A DNA stretch of 64,000 nucleotides from Pseudomonadota bacterium (GTDB lineage: Bacteria; Desulfobacterota; Binatia; Binatales; Binataceae): NCBI GenBank assembly GCA_021324885.1, contig JAJPIF010000017.1, forward strand, positions 1-64,000, read 5' to 3'. A program made the translations under genes and the position numbers. Under the pieces are notes generated by a model that was not told the DNA's origin, ran no database searches, and saw nothing but the letters and a program-made list of their open reading frames with translations. Shown here in pieces: positions 1 to 7,699 of the stretch. Position 1 is the first letter of the stretch; the number at the start of each line of letters is the position of its first letter.

Positions 1-237
1 ACGAGCTGGTGGTGGGGTGCGATTTCGCCCAACTGGACGACGATTTACGATCCGAACGGGACGACGTTCCTGTCCTTCCCGAGCATCCAGTTGACGCCTC
101 CATGGACCAACAAGTACTTCATGAAACTGGAGTGGGTCGATGTGCAGGGCACCAACAAGTACGGTCTGGACGGCGGCGTGTTCAAGGGCAAGGATCTGAT
201 CTTCGCCCAGTTCCAGTACAACTTCTCGCTCATGTAA
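1..237 (+). CDS. C-terminal end of an outer-membrane beta-barrel (porin-like) protein, truncated by window edge
   Basis: Frame 1 is open from the window edge to TAA and encodes the last 78 residues of a protein. The residues are rich in Trp, Tyr, Asn and Thr and fall into alternating polar/hydrophobic stretches separated by short turns, with repeated LEWVDVQG-like and LIFAQFQYNFSLM-like strands. The protein ends in an amphipathic strand with a near-terminal Phe, which is typical of a beta-barrel closing strand recognised by the Bam machinery. This suggests an outer-membrane channel, possibly DUF1302-like, but the family call is a guess because the N-terminus is missing. A strong GC hairpin follows at 281. 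Base composition is somewhat lower in GC than the neighbours. Confidence 0.6.
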   Translation, partial: TSWWWGAISPNWTTIYDPNGTTFLSFPSIQLTPPWTNKYFMKLEWVDVQGTNKYGLDGGVFKGKDLIFAQFQYNFSLM

Positions 238-280
238 GACTCGCGCGTTAGGTGCTTTACCCCGCTTGAACGCGCACGAT

Positions 281-309
281 GGCCGGGCGGCCTTACCCCC
301 CGCCCGGCC
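281..309 (+). terminator. Strong GC hairpin after porin-like gene
   Basis: A perfect 10-bp inverted repeat (GGCCGGGCGG and CCGCCCGGCC) encloses a 9-base loop and lies 44 bases after the porin-like stop. It is not followed by a T-run on the plus strand (the sequence continues TCACCTC then A8), so it may act as a Rho-associated 3-prime end or mRNA stabiliser rather than a classical intrinsic terminator. Confidence 0.4.
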
Positions 310-390
310 GTCACCTCAAAAAAAATCTGCGTCTGGCTGTCAACCGGGTTCTGTAAATTTCGTCTTAATTAAATTGACGCGCAGCGTTGC

Positions 391-417
391 TTGACTTTTT
401 GTGATGCTTTCTATTTT
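391..417 (+). promoter_or_regulatory. Candidate promoter of the TetR-family gene
   Basis: TTGACT at 391-396 and TATTTT at 412-417 are separated by 15 bases, slightly short of the usual 16-18. The pair sits 25 bases before the preferred GTG start of the regulator. Its overlap with the longest open frame (TTG at 391) is one reason to prefer the downstream start. Confidence 0.35.
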
Positions 418-441
418 AGTGCTCCATCGGGGTGTAGGGCA

Positions 442-1098
442 GTGGCTACGGCCGCCGAGGGAGAAAGAAAAGCGTCGCAGCTGAAGCGTCAACGGTTAAT
501 GGAGGCCGCCGGCGAGGTCTTCGCGCAGCGCGGCTACAAAGCGGCCACGATCCACGAGATCTGCCAGCGCGCGAATGTCAACATCGCCAGCGTCAACTAC
601 CATTTTCGCGATAAGGAAGGCCTTTATCGCGAGGTGTTTCGTTACGCGATGGAGCAATCACGGGAAAGATACCTGGCCTGCCCGATTGACGCCTCCGAAG
701 GACGGCCGGCCCAGCGCCTGAAGGCGGAATTGCGCCGCCATCTGCATGTCATGTTTTCCCCCAACCGCGCGCCTTGGCAGGCGATGATGTTTTTCCGCGA
801 GATGCTGGAACCTACGGAGATTTTCGATTCGCTGGTCGAAGAGCAGATGCGGCCGTACCAGCAGTTAATCGAGTCGCTGGTCCGCGACGTCCTGGGTTCT
901 CAAACCGAAGAGCGAGTGGTGCGTTTCTCGGCATTCGCCGCACTTTCGCTGTGCGGAGCCTTCCACAGCAGTCGAAAATATATCGAAAAGCTCTATCCGG
1001 ATGAGCGCTTCGACGGTGAAAACAGTGACGAATTGGCCGAATTGATTACGACCTTTGTGATCGGCGGAGTCCGGGCGCTGAAATCGTCAGCCAAATAA
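442..1098 (+). CDS. TetR/AcrR-family transcriptional regulator, CecR (YbiH)-like
   Basis: A 218-residue regulator starting at GTG 442. The N-terminal helix-turn-helix is clear (LMEAAGEVFAQRGYKAATI, then ANVNIASVNYHFRDKEGLY), the signature of TetR DNA-binding domains that place an HTH in the first 60 residues. The C-terminal ligand/dimer domain contains an AFAALSLCGAFH segment resembling the DUF1956/CecR group, which typically represses efflux or detoxification genes. The frame stays open to a TTG at 391, but that codon coincides with promoter-like sequence and GTG 442 has a G-rich stretch about 8-12 bases upstream. No obvious target gene is adjacent; the porin-like gene upstream and its own promoter are the simplest candidates. 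Family assignment is firm; effector unknown. Confidence 0.85.
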   Translation: MATAAEGERKASQLKRQRLMEAAGEVFAQRGYKAATIHEICQRANVNIASVNYHFRDKEGLYREVFRYAMEQSRERYLACPIDASEGRPAQRLKAELRRHLHVMFSPNRAPWQAMMFFREMLEPTEIFDSLVEEQMRPYQQLIESLVRDVLGSQTEERVVRFSAFAALSLCGAFHSSRKYIEKLYPDERFDGENSDELAELITTFVIGGVRALKSSAK

Positions 1099-1127
1099 TC
1101 AGACAACAGGATACCAGCCCTGGCACC

Positions 1128-1382
1128 TCACTGCGACGGTTGATTCAGCTCTGGCGCTTCCGGCTGGTTGTTCACCGGCAGGACCGGATGGTAATGGATC
1201 CAGCGGTAAATGCCCACAAACGTCGCCGCGTAAAGTGCTGCAACCACCACGATCACCACGATTAACGCCGTGTCGTTTTTTGCGCGCTGCTTGAGATCCT
1301 TAATTCTCCGGTACCGGCACTGCGCCCCGGAAATTGCCATCGTTCGCCGCAGGTCGCTGCCTTTACCCTGCATGGATTGCAT
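1128..1382 (-). CDS. Small single-pass membrane protein, unknown function
   Basis: Encodes 84 residues. Residues about 38-60 form a strongly hydrophobic segment (LIVVIVVVAALYAATFVG) preceded by a basic stretch (CRYRRIKDLKQRAK), which predicts a single transmembrane helix with a cytoplasmic basic N-terminus and a Pro-rich outer tail ending PEAPELNQPSQ. A GAGGG sequence lies about 10 bases before the ATG. No family recognised. It converges on the TetR gene with a 29-base gap and lies downstream of the wall-related operon on the same strand, from which it is separated by about 300 bases. Confidence 0.5.
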   Translation of the reverse strand: MQSMQGKGSDLRRTMAISGAQCRYRRIKDLKQRAKNDTALIVVIVVVAALYAATFVGIYRWIHYHPVLPVNNQPEAPELNQPSQ

Positions 1383-1686
1383 CGGAGTAATCCCTCACAG
1401 TGACTCGGCGTGAAGAAAACCTCCAGAATCTGGGGATGGATCCGAGACACTCCGTTCTCGCGCTACGCGAAAGACCAGGCGCTTGCCCCGCGCGAATTCC
1501 CCATTCGGGCGGATGGCCGTTTCTTCTCCGCCCCCGCTAGTCAGGATCGTATAAATGATAACGAAGAGAAGCAAGTATGGTAATGAGGCTTGGAGTCCAG
1601 CTCCATCTCTGGCCAGCGGACCATCCAGATGCCGCCGCAATTATCCAAACGCAGGTGCTTGAAGATTGGACGGGCCGAGCGGCGGT
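1383..1686. other. 304-base interval without a supported gene
   Basis: Between the small membrane protein and the SpoIID/LytB gene. On the minus strand an 81-codon frame ending at 1395 contains one hydrophobic stretch (LPYLLLFVIIYTILTSG), but it lacks a convincing ribosome-binding site, and its N-terminus overlaps the neighbourhood of the SpoIID gene end. It could be a remnant or a true short membrane peptide. No hairpin terminator or RNA gene was recognised. Confidence 0.4.
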
Positions 1687-2919
1687 CTATCCAAGCCAGC
1701 GGCCGATAGTGGTCCCGCGATAGTAGTGCTTGAGAATCTCCGCGTATTTTCGGCCCTGGTTCGCCATCACCGCGGCGCCGATTTGGCACAGGCCCACGCC
1801 ATGGCCCCATCCGGCCCCTCTGAGGATGAAACGGCCCGCTTCCTGGTCCACCACGAAGGCTGAGCTGTAAAGATGCGAGCGCGACAGGGCGCGGCGGATT
1901 TCCAGTTCCTTGCCGATGATAATGTAATCGCGAGCGCCGGTGATTTTCAGTCGATAGATCCGTCCGGAAGGTCCCCTGGACAGCGGAGCGATTGCGCGCA
2001 CCGCACCGATGTCCGCGCCCAGGCGGGTTTTGATCAGGTCGGCGAGTTCTGCGGGGGTGTAGCCGACCTGCCATCGATAGAAATCGCGGGTTTCCTGGTC
2101 GAATCCGGGCAAAATTCGCGCCAGAACCTGCGCGTCGCGAGTGTTGCAATAGGCCGGCGGGTCCGCGCGAATCCATTGCTCGCCGCGCTCTCCGGCGTCG
2201 CCGCCGTCCGGGCCGTCGTAAATGGAATCCAGATAGGGGATGTCCTGATCTTCCCATGCGGTCGCATAGCGCTCGGTGATTCCGCCACAGGACTTGGAGA
2301 ATCGCGCGTCACAAATCGCGCCCCGGTAGATGAGAAACTCCCCCGCCGTCGCGCGCACCGCCTGTGCCGCCGCCGGAGAGAACGCCTTGGTGATACCTTG
2401 GTAGCGTTGGCAATGATCATCGGCGCAGACGTCGAAATCACGATGCGCTTGGCGGCCGTACCAGCGGATTACTTCGTGAGAATCGGCGGGAACTGCGGCG
2501 AGGGCAGCGCGGCTGGGATTGGCTTTTGGAAACCACAGCCAACTGCGCGAGATCACCGCATGAGCTTTGAGCAATTCAAGCGGACAGGAGGCGCTCATCT
2601 CGGAGGAGATCACGCTGGTGACGTAATCTTCGAGGGCAACGTCGTTGATCACCGTCAGCCCGGCCGCCCGCTTGATGATGCGCAGGGCGCCGCGAAAGGC
2701 CTGGCGCTCTTTGCGTTCCCAATGAAAGCCGATTCCGATCGTCATATCGTCGAGCGCGAACGCGCACGATGAAGGATCGGACGGGTTAAGCGTGACTTCG
2801 GAAGTGAATCGATAGCGGCCGGGACGGTATTGCCTGCCGCAAGCGTCGGTATAGATGCCGCCCGCCAGTTCAACTTCGACCGCCGCGCGTCCTTCAGTCA
2901 GCCCTACAGATACATTCAA
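1687..2919 (-). CDS. SpoIID/LytB-domain protein, predicted peptidoglycan lytic enzyme without signal peptide
   Basis: A 410-residue member of the SpoIID/LytB family, whose founding member is a lytic transglycosylase that cuts peptide-free glycan strands. The core runs from about residue 80: VALEDYVTSVISSEMSASCP contains the Glu (E107) that aligns with the catalytic Glu of SpoIID, followed by LLKAHAVISRSW. The usual HSxxGG zinc-site region is altered to SKSCGGITE, so metal binding may differ. The C-terminus carries the conserved GWGHGVGLCQIGA and ILKHYYRGTTI. There is no signal peptide or membrane segment, which is odd for a wall hydrolase and points to cytoplasmic action. ATG overlaps the DUF4922 stop by 4 bases; it is the last gene of a five-gene translationally coupled unit. 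Confidence 0.9.
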   Translation of the reverse strand: MNVSVGLTEGRAAVEVELAGGIYTDACGRQYRPGRYRFTSEVTLNPSDPSSCAFALDDMTIGIGFHWERKERQAFRGALRIIKRAAGLTVINDVALEDYVTSVISSEMSASCPLELLKAHAVISRSWLWFPKANPSRAALAAVPADSHEVIRWYGRQAHRDFDVCADDHCQRYQGITKAFSPAAAQAVRATAGEFLIYRGAICDARFSKSCGGITERYATAWEDQDIPYLDSIYDGPDGGDAGERGEQWIRADPPAYCNTRDAQVLARILPGFDQETRDFYRWQVGYTPAELADLIKTRLGADIGAVRAIAPLSRGPSGRIYRLKITGARDYIIIGKELEIRRALSRSHLYSSAFVVDQEAGRFILRGAGWGHGVGLCQIGAAVMANQGRKYAEILKHYYRGTTIGRWLG

Positions 2920-3809
2920 GGCGCCTCCTCCAGCTTTTGGGCGGCCTGGTTAAACTGTTCCTGCGGCCAGGTGACCTCGCGAAAGATCGCGGCAACGGCC
3001 TCGGCGGTGATTTTTTCGAAATCGTGCGCCAGCGGCACCACCAGGATGCCGCACAGATCGATCGATGCCGGACTTACCGTCAGTTCGCCGGTGTGAAAGA
3101 CCTGCGGACGATGCTTTGCGCGGGGGAACAGGTACACCGTCCATTCGCCGCCTGCGTAAAATGCGGCGATATTGACCATCGGTTCCGGCCCTTTGCAGGT
3201 CATCTCCACCAGCAGGTCGAGCGCGCCTTCCATCCGGTTGACCAGGGCGGATCGGTCCCGTCCGCGAAACACGAACACATTGCGCGCGTAGCGCGGAATA
3301 GTGATGCCGTCCAGATTCAGGGAATCCTTCTCGATCGGAAACAAAACCCGCGACCCGGCCTGAAAATGCATGTGATCGGGTGCGGACGCGCCGCATTGCG
3401 GACCGTTGTAGATGACGAAGTAGCCGGTCAGCGCCGCCGCCAAATCGAGCATCCGGGCGAACTGGTTCGCAATCCTCTGCGGGCGGTGTTCCGAATGCAC
3501 GATGGTAAGGTGCCGGTCCACGATCGGAAACGGGTTGCAGTAGATCGTGAAGTCATCACCAAACGGCAGACCTTCTTCCTCCGGCGGTAGATTGCGCGCG
3601 CACAGGAAGCAGGGGCGTCTTGCCACCGACTCGCGGTCAACCGCCGCCGTGGTGCTGGCCATCCGATGGGGAATGTGGCGGATAAAGACCTCGAACCAGT
3701 CGATCCGCACCCGCCGGGTTCGGGCCCGCGCCAGGCCTGCGAGTCCGGCGGCGAACTGCGGCCAGTTGCGCGCCTGGCGTTCGAACAATGCGTCCAATTC
3801 GCGCATCAT
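2916..3809 (-). CDS. DUF4922 protein, HIT/GalT-Ap4A phosphorylase-like nucleotidyltransferase
   Basis: Starting at ATG 3809 (an ATGATG overlapping the glycosyltransferase stop), this gives 297 residues. Two cysteines (C67, C70 in RRPCFLCARN) could bind zinc. NPFPIVDRHLTIVHSEH resembles the substrate-phosphate region of the GalT/Ap4A phosphorylase branch of the HIT superfamily. DHMHFQAGSR gives an H146-x-H148-x-Q150 motif, the nucleotidyl-histidine signature of that branch. The predicted chemistry is transfer or phosphorolysis of a nucleotide on a sugar phosphate or dinucleotide; substrate unknown. The open frame extends upstream to 4109, but that extension is antisense-like low-complexity sequence inside the glycosyltransferase and is not used. 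Coupled to both neighbours by 4-base overlaps. Confidence 0.85.
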   Translation of the reverse strand: MMRELDALFERQARNWPQFAAGLAGLARARTRRVRIDWFEVFIRHIPHRMASTTAAVDRESVARRPCFLCARNLPPEEEGLPFGDDFTIYCNPFPIVDRHLTIVHSEHRPQRIANQFARMLDLAAALTGYFVIYNGPQCGASAPDHMHFQAGSRVLFPIEKDSLNLDGITIPRYARNVFVFRGRDRSALVNRMEGALDLLVEMTCKGPEPMVNIAAFYAGGEWTVYLFPRAKHRPQVFHTGELTVSPASIDLCGILVVPLAHDFEKITAEAVAAIFREVTWPQEQFNQAAQKLEEAP

Positions 3810-5098
3810 CGGCGCATCCGAGCCCGAATTTCGAGAGTTCGCAGCCAGTCCTTGTATGAATCGTATCGATTCGAGACCTCCAGCGGCAATGCGCTGTCGC
3901 TGTTGCCCTCCCATCGCCGGCACAGATAAACCGGTTCGTAAATCCGGCCGATCTCGTAGTCGCGGCTGATACGCAGAGCTACCGCGTAATCCTCGCCATA
4001 GCTGACGTTGGGGAATCCGATCCGCCGCACGACCGCAGTATTGAATGCGCGCGGCGCGCCGAAACCGTTGATACGCAGGGCGTTGTTCCTGCCGTTTTCG
4101 CGTGTCCACTCGCGATGGTCAATCAGACCGGGCGCAATTTCCTTCAACGAAAAGTCGACCATCGTATATGCGCCGATGACCATCGCATAAGGGCCCGCCT
4201 CAAGTTCGGCGATAATCCGCCGCAGCACGCCGTCGTCAACATACAGGTCGTCCGAATCAAGCTGAACCGCGTACTGGCCGCACTCTGGCGAATAGAGCGC
4301 TTCATTCCAGCATCCGCCGATTCCCAGGTCGCGCCGCTGGGGCAAAATATGTTTGAGGCGCGAATCGCCGATGCCGCGCAGGATTTCCGTGGTCCGGTCG
4401 GTCGAGTGGTTGTCGACGACGATGACGTTGAAAGCGAAATCGGTGCGCTGGCCCAGCGCGCTTTGAACGGCCTGGAAAATGGTTCGCTCACGATTGCGGA
4501 CCGGAATGACCACGCTGGCTTTGACCGCAAAGGTTGCCGCCGTCTCCGCGACCTCGGCGAAATTCGGCGCAAGCCATGCGCCGATTCGCTTGAGGTAAGC
4601 GCTCGCAATCTGTTCCATCTCGATTTGGTACTCGCGGTTGCGCGGATCGACATAATCGAATTGCGTTTGTGCACCAGGCCGCGCATCCAACGTCGATGCG
4701 GCGTACAGGGGTTCGGGAATCCGCACGATCGCGTGCTTTTCCGAAATCCGTAACCGCAGGTCGTAAAGCCCTCCCCATTTCCAGCCCGCGTCGATTCCAG
4801 CCTGACGCCCGGCCTGAACCGACACGCAGATCAGGGGGCCAAAATCGAAATTGTCGCGGATGCTGCCGAGCTGGTAATCGATCCGCGGATGGCCCACAGC
4901 ATCGGCATAAACCCATCCGGCGCCCGTTTCGCGAACGATCTGCGCCATCCGCTCGAACATGCGCGGACCGGGGTTAATCTCGACGCGCGGGTCGGCGATA
5001 AACAGAACGTCACCATCGGCATCCTCGATGAGTTCCTGGATGCTCGCCGACGAATAGTCCCTGGGATAGACCAGCTTCAAACCTGCACCTCTTGTCAT
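3806..5098 (-). CDS. Two-part glycosyltransferase family 2 protein
   Basis: 430 residues. Residues about 193-400 are a complete GT-A family 2 domain: VKASVVIPVRNRERTI, VIVVDNHSTDRT, the metal-binding DSDD at 281-284, and a C-terminal GEDYAVALRISRDYEIGRI acceptor-side motif. Residues 1-190 look like a second, degenerate GT-A half (VLFIADPRVEINP, then GWKWGGLYDLRLRISEKHAIVRI) that has kept the acceptor-side fold but lost the N-terminal nucleotide-sugar motifs. No transmembrane helix is present, so it is probably cytoplasmic or membrane-peripheral. The start ATG shares one base with the upstream DUF1460 stop (TGATG). Donor and acceptor cannot be told from sequence; context points to a wall-derived sugar. 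Confidence 0.85.
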   Translation of the reverse strand: MTRGAGLKLVYPRDYSSASIQELIEDADGDVLFIADPRVEINPGPRMFERMAQIVRETGAGWVYADAVGHPRIDYQLGSIRDNFDFGPLICVSVQAGRQAGIDAGWKWGGLYDLRLRISEKHAIVRIPEPLYAASTLDARPGAQTQFDYVDPRNREYQIEMEQIASAYLKRIGAWLAPNFAEVAETAATFAVKASVVIPVRNRERTIFQAVQSALGQRTDFAFNVIVVDNHSTDRTTEILRGIGDSRLKHILPQRRDLGIGGCWNEALYSPECGQYAVQLDSDDLYVDDGVLRRIIAELEAGPYAMVIGAYTMVDFSLKEIAPGLIDHREWTRENGRNNALRINGFGAPRAFNTAVVRRIGFPNVSYGEDYAVALRISRDYEIGRIYEPVYLCRRWEGNSDSALPLEVSNRYDSYKDWLRTLEIRARMRR

Positions 5099-5799
5099 CA
5101 GCTCTGCGGCCGCGCGACCATTACTCCGCTCATCCGGTTTGCCCTGATGAACTCGCTCAATTCCTGTTCGACGACGTAACCGGCGCTGCGCGAGGCGTGG
5201 CGCATAAGCACTCTTTTTTCATCGCGCGCGATTATTCCGCAATGGAAGATGTCGAGATTGCGGCGAGTGGATACGAAAAAGATCAGGTCCCCGCATTGCA
5301 AATGGGGATCGAGCCGGGCTGCCGCGGCCTTGGGTACACATTCCAACTTGATCCGCTGAGCGGCGAGTCCCGCGACCACGTTCAGGACGCGTTCTCTGCT
5401 GATTTCCGGGACCCCGGGAAACGAGATCCGCCGGAGTGTTCCTTCACGTTCGTTGTTGCGGATCCATTGGGTCATGTAGTGATTGCGCTGTTCCCATTGG
5501 ACGCGGCCGTCCACATAGCGAATTCTGCGCAACCAGTGCATGAAGCCATCGATGGTGGCGGCTCGCGCCAACGCCATAACCGTCTCGACATAGGTGACGC
5601 AATCGAATCCGTCCAGGGAGGCTGTGAACACTTCGGCGGTATTTGCCGATCCAATCAGCGGATTTGCTTTGTAGGGATATCCGAGGAAATGACGGGAGAG
5701 TGCGGCAATTCGGCTGCCGGCGCCATGAGCTTGATTGGTTGCCAGCAAAAGCTGCTCCATCAGACGGCGGTCGGAATCTCGCAAGGGCGCGCCGCTCAT
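5098..5799 (-). CDS. DUF1460 NlpC/P60-type amidase, no signal peptide
   Basis: 233 residues of the DUF1460 family, which has been characterised as a specialised NlpC/P60 cysteine amidase acting on muropeptides. The catalytic Cys is C67 in LDGFDCVTYVETVMAL and the catalytic His is most likely H186 in NLDIFHCGII; the preceding GDLIFF and a NHYM motif at about 107 are also family-typical. The protein begins MSGAPLRDSDRRLMEQL with no signal peptide or lipobox, unlike many Bacteroidetes members that I recall as exported. Start ATG overlaps the DOMON-like stop by 4 bases and its stop overlaps the glycosyltransferase start, implying balanced co-translation. Likely role: removing or trimming the stem peptide from a wall fragment. 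Confidence 0.88.
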   Translation of the reverse strand: MSGAPLRDSDRRLMEQLLLATNQAHGAGSRIAALSRHFLGYPYKANPLIGSANTAEVFTASLDGFDCVTYVETVMALARAATIDGFMHWLRRIRYVDGRVQWEQRNHYMTQWIRNNEREGTLRRISFPGVPEISRERVLNVVAGLAAQRIKLECVPKAAAARLDPHLQCGDLIFFVSTRRNLDIFHCGIIARDEKRVLMRHASRSAGYVVEQELSEFIRANRMSGVMVARPQS

Positions 5800-6359
5800 G
5801 AAATTTCAGCTCCGGGCGGGTCAAGCCGCAGGGCGAATCCGTCGGCGTTATGGAAATCGGGTCTATCGGCAGGATGGCGCAGCGCCCAGTACGAGAGTCC
5901 GTCGGCTGTTTCTATCACTGCCGCAAGACCGATTCGCATCGGGGCAGCGGCATGGATCGCCGAAAGGGTATCGAGCCGGACCAATGCGTCGAGTTCAAGC
6001 CCGCTGCCCGTGAAGCGTACGTCAATGCGCGGTCGCATCGTTTCGTCCGCCAGTGGTTCGCCGTCACGATAGCCGCGAAACGCATAGATGCACCATTCGC
6101 CTGACGGCGCGAAATTAAATTCGTGGTAGGCCGCCTGCCCCGCAATCGCGATGAACGCCTCAAAGCAGGTATGCCGCCACAATTGGGTGTTGATTCGCGG
6201 CTCACAAGGCACAGGGATGATAATCCGGCGCCTGTCGCCGTCGAGACGAAACCTGACCCGCACTTCGTTGCCATGGCGCCGCAGGCAAACCTGCAGCGTT
6301 CGCACCATCTGAGGGCGCGCCCGATGGCACTGAAGATCGATCCACTGCTCGACGCTCAT
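5796..6359 (-). CDS. DOMON-like domain protein (first gene of the wall cassette)
   Basis: A 187-residue protein made almost entirely of a single beta-rich domain with the pattern of the DOMON-like/CBM9-like superfamily: LWRHTCFEAFIAI, YHEFNFAPSGEWCIYAFRGYRDG, then SYWALRHPADRPDFHNADGF near the end. Bacterial versions of this domain have been annotated as murB-associated, and the superfamily binds sugars or haem; the ligand here is unknown. There is no signal peptide, so it is not an exported carbohydrate-binding module. ATG has a GAGG about 6 bases upstream. It leads a five-gene operon and is divergent from the SDR at 6519; TATAGT about 10-15 bases upstream of the SD could be a -10 element. 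Confidence 0.7.
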   Translation of the reverse strand: MSVEQWIDLQCHRARPQMVRTLQVCLRRHGNEVRVRFRLDGDRRRIIIPVPCEPRINTQLWRHTCFEAFIAIAGQAAYHEFNFAPSGEWCIYAFRGYRDGEPLADETMRPRIDVRFTGSGLELDALVRLDTLSAIHAAAPMRIGLAAVIETADGLSYWALRHPADRPDFHNADGFALRLDPPGAEIS

Positions 6360-6518
6360 GGCGGCCTCAATACTATACCGCCGAAGTCAGGCTCTGTCGC
6401 TTTTAGCCGACTGGTTTAATGAACAGGAGCATCCAGCCGCGCCAGGTCCGACACGATTGGGACCAGGCTTGCATTGGTGATGACGGCTCGCGGAAGATAG
6501 CATTTTCGGAGGTGCACT

Positions 6519-7436
6519 GTGAGCCAGACCGGCAACCCAAACCCCAGTAATTCAAAGGTGGCTATCGTTACAGGAGCCAGCCGCGGCATCGGCCGCGGCT
6601 GCGCCCTCGAACTTGCCCGGCGCGGCTTCAAGGTCGTGGTCTGCGCGCGCACCCTGCACGACGGCCAGGCCTTCGAGCATTCCTCGACTGTAAAGGCGTC
6701 GAAAACGACGCCGCTGCCCGGCAGCCTCGACAAGACGGTGAGCGAGATCGAAGCTCTCGGCGGTAAAGCGCTGGCGGTAAAGTTAGACCTGCTGGACCGC
6801 CAGGACGTACATGCGCTGGTGGAGCGAACGATGGCTGCGTGGGGCCGCATCGACGTGCTCGTCAACAACGCCCGGTACATCGGTCCGGGACATATGGATT
6901 GGTTTGTGGACACTCCGATCGAGCTGTTCGACGCGCATTTCCAGTGCAACGTGCTTTCGCCGCTCCTGCTCATCAAGCTGGCTGTGCCAATCATGATCGG
7001 GCAGGGCGGCGGCGTGATCATCAACATCACTTCCGGGGCAGGCTACCGTGAGACGCCGCACGACATCGGCAAGGGCGGCTGGGGTCTGGGCTATTCGCTC
7101 TCCAAGGCTGCCTTCAATCGCATCGCAGCGGGTCTCGCCAAGGAATTGCGCCAGCATCAGATTGCCGTGATCAACCTGGAACCCGGTTTCGTCACGACCG
7201 AACGGATGGTCACCGACATGGGGGCTTTCGGCTTTGACGCTTCCAGGGGACTTGGGGTCGACGTTCCCGGTTCCGTCTGCGCGTATCTGGCGGCGCATCC
7301 GACGCCGATGAATTTCTCGGGCCGCGATATTGACGCCCCAACTTTCGCGGTCGATGCCGGGCTCGTCGATGGCACGAAGATGCCGCCCCCCTACGGGCCT
7401 TCTCACTGGGGCGTCCCGGCAAGAACGGTGCTTTAG
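6519..7436 (+). CDS. Short-chain dehydrogenase/reductase (SDR)
   Basis: 305 residues starting at GTG with GGAGG 6 bases upstream. The Rossmann signature TGASRGIGRG is at about residues 18-27, NNAR replaces the usual NNAG, ITSGAG carries the catalytic Ser, and YSLSK gives the Tyr-x-x-x-Lys pair. The C-terminal extension (HPTPMNFSGRDIDAPTFAVDAGL) is longer than in classical 250-residue SDRs. Expected reaction is NAD(P)-dependent alcohol/ketone interconversion on an unknown, possibly acyl-CoA or steroid-like, substrate. It is monocistronic between the wall cassette and the initiator tRNA. Confidence 0.9.
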   Translation: MSQTGNPNPSNSKVAIVTGASRGIGRGCALELARRGFKVVVCARTLHDGQAFEHSSTVKASKTTPLPGSLDKTVSEIEALGGKALAVKLDLLDRQDVHALVERTMAAWGRIDVLVNNARYIGPGHMDWFVDTPIELFDAHFQCNVLSPLLLIKLAVPIMIGQGGGVIINITSGAGYRETPHDIGKGGWGLGYSLSKAAFNRIAAGLAKELRQHQIAVINLEPGFVTTERMVTDMGAFGFDASRGLGVDVPGSVCAYLAAHPTPMNFSGRDIDAPTFAVDAGLVDGTKMPPPYGPSHWGVPARTVL

Positions 7437-7563
7437 GCGGCGCTGCTGTCTGCTGTCAAGGCGAACCCTGGTCTGAAGTTCTTTGCTGGATTTCCCGCAG
7501 AGCGGCTTCGTGGCGGTGGGGAAATTACCCTGTTAAGAATGTCGCAGGATCTGATGTTTTCAG

Positions 7564-7640
7564 TGGTTGCGGGGGAAGGATTTGAACCTTCGACCTCCGG
7601 GTTATGAGCCCGGCGAGCTACCTGACTGCTCCACCCCGCG
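7564..7640 (-). tRNA. Initiator tRNA-fMet (CAU)
   Basis: A 77-nt cloverleaf on the minus strand: acceptor CGCGGGG pairs with CCCCGC leaving the C1-A72 mismatch that marks bacterial initiator tRNAs; anticodon loop CTCATAA gives CAU; the stem above it has the three G-C pairs GGG/CCC typical of initiators; T-loop GTTCAAATC; and CCA is encoded. This explains the spurious plus-strand frame running across it. Confidence 0.97.
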
Positions 7641-7699
7641 TCGCAATAGTGCCAGCGTGCAACTGAGGGGTCAACTGGCGGGCGTGCGCGACGCGATCT

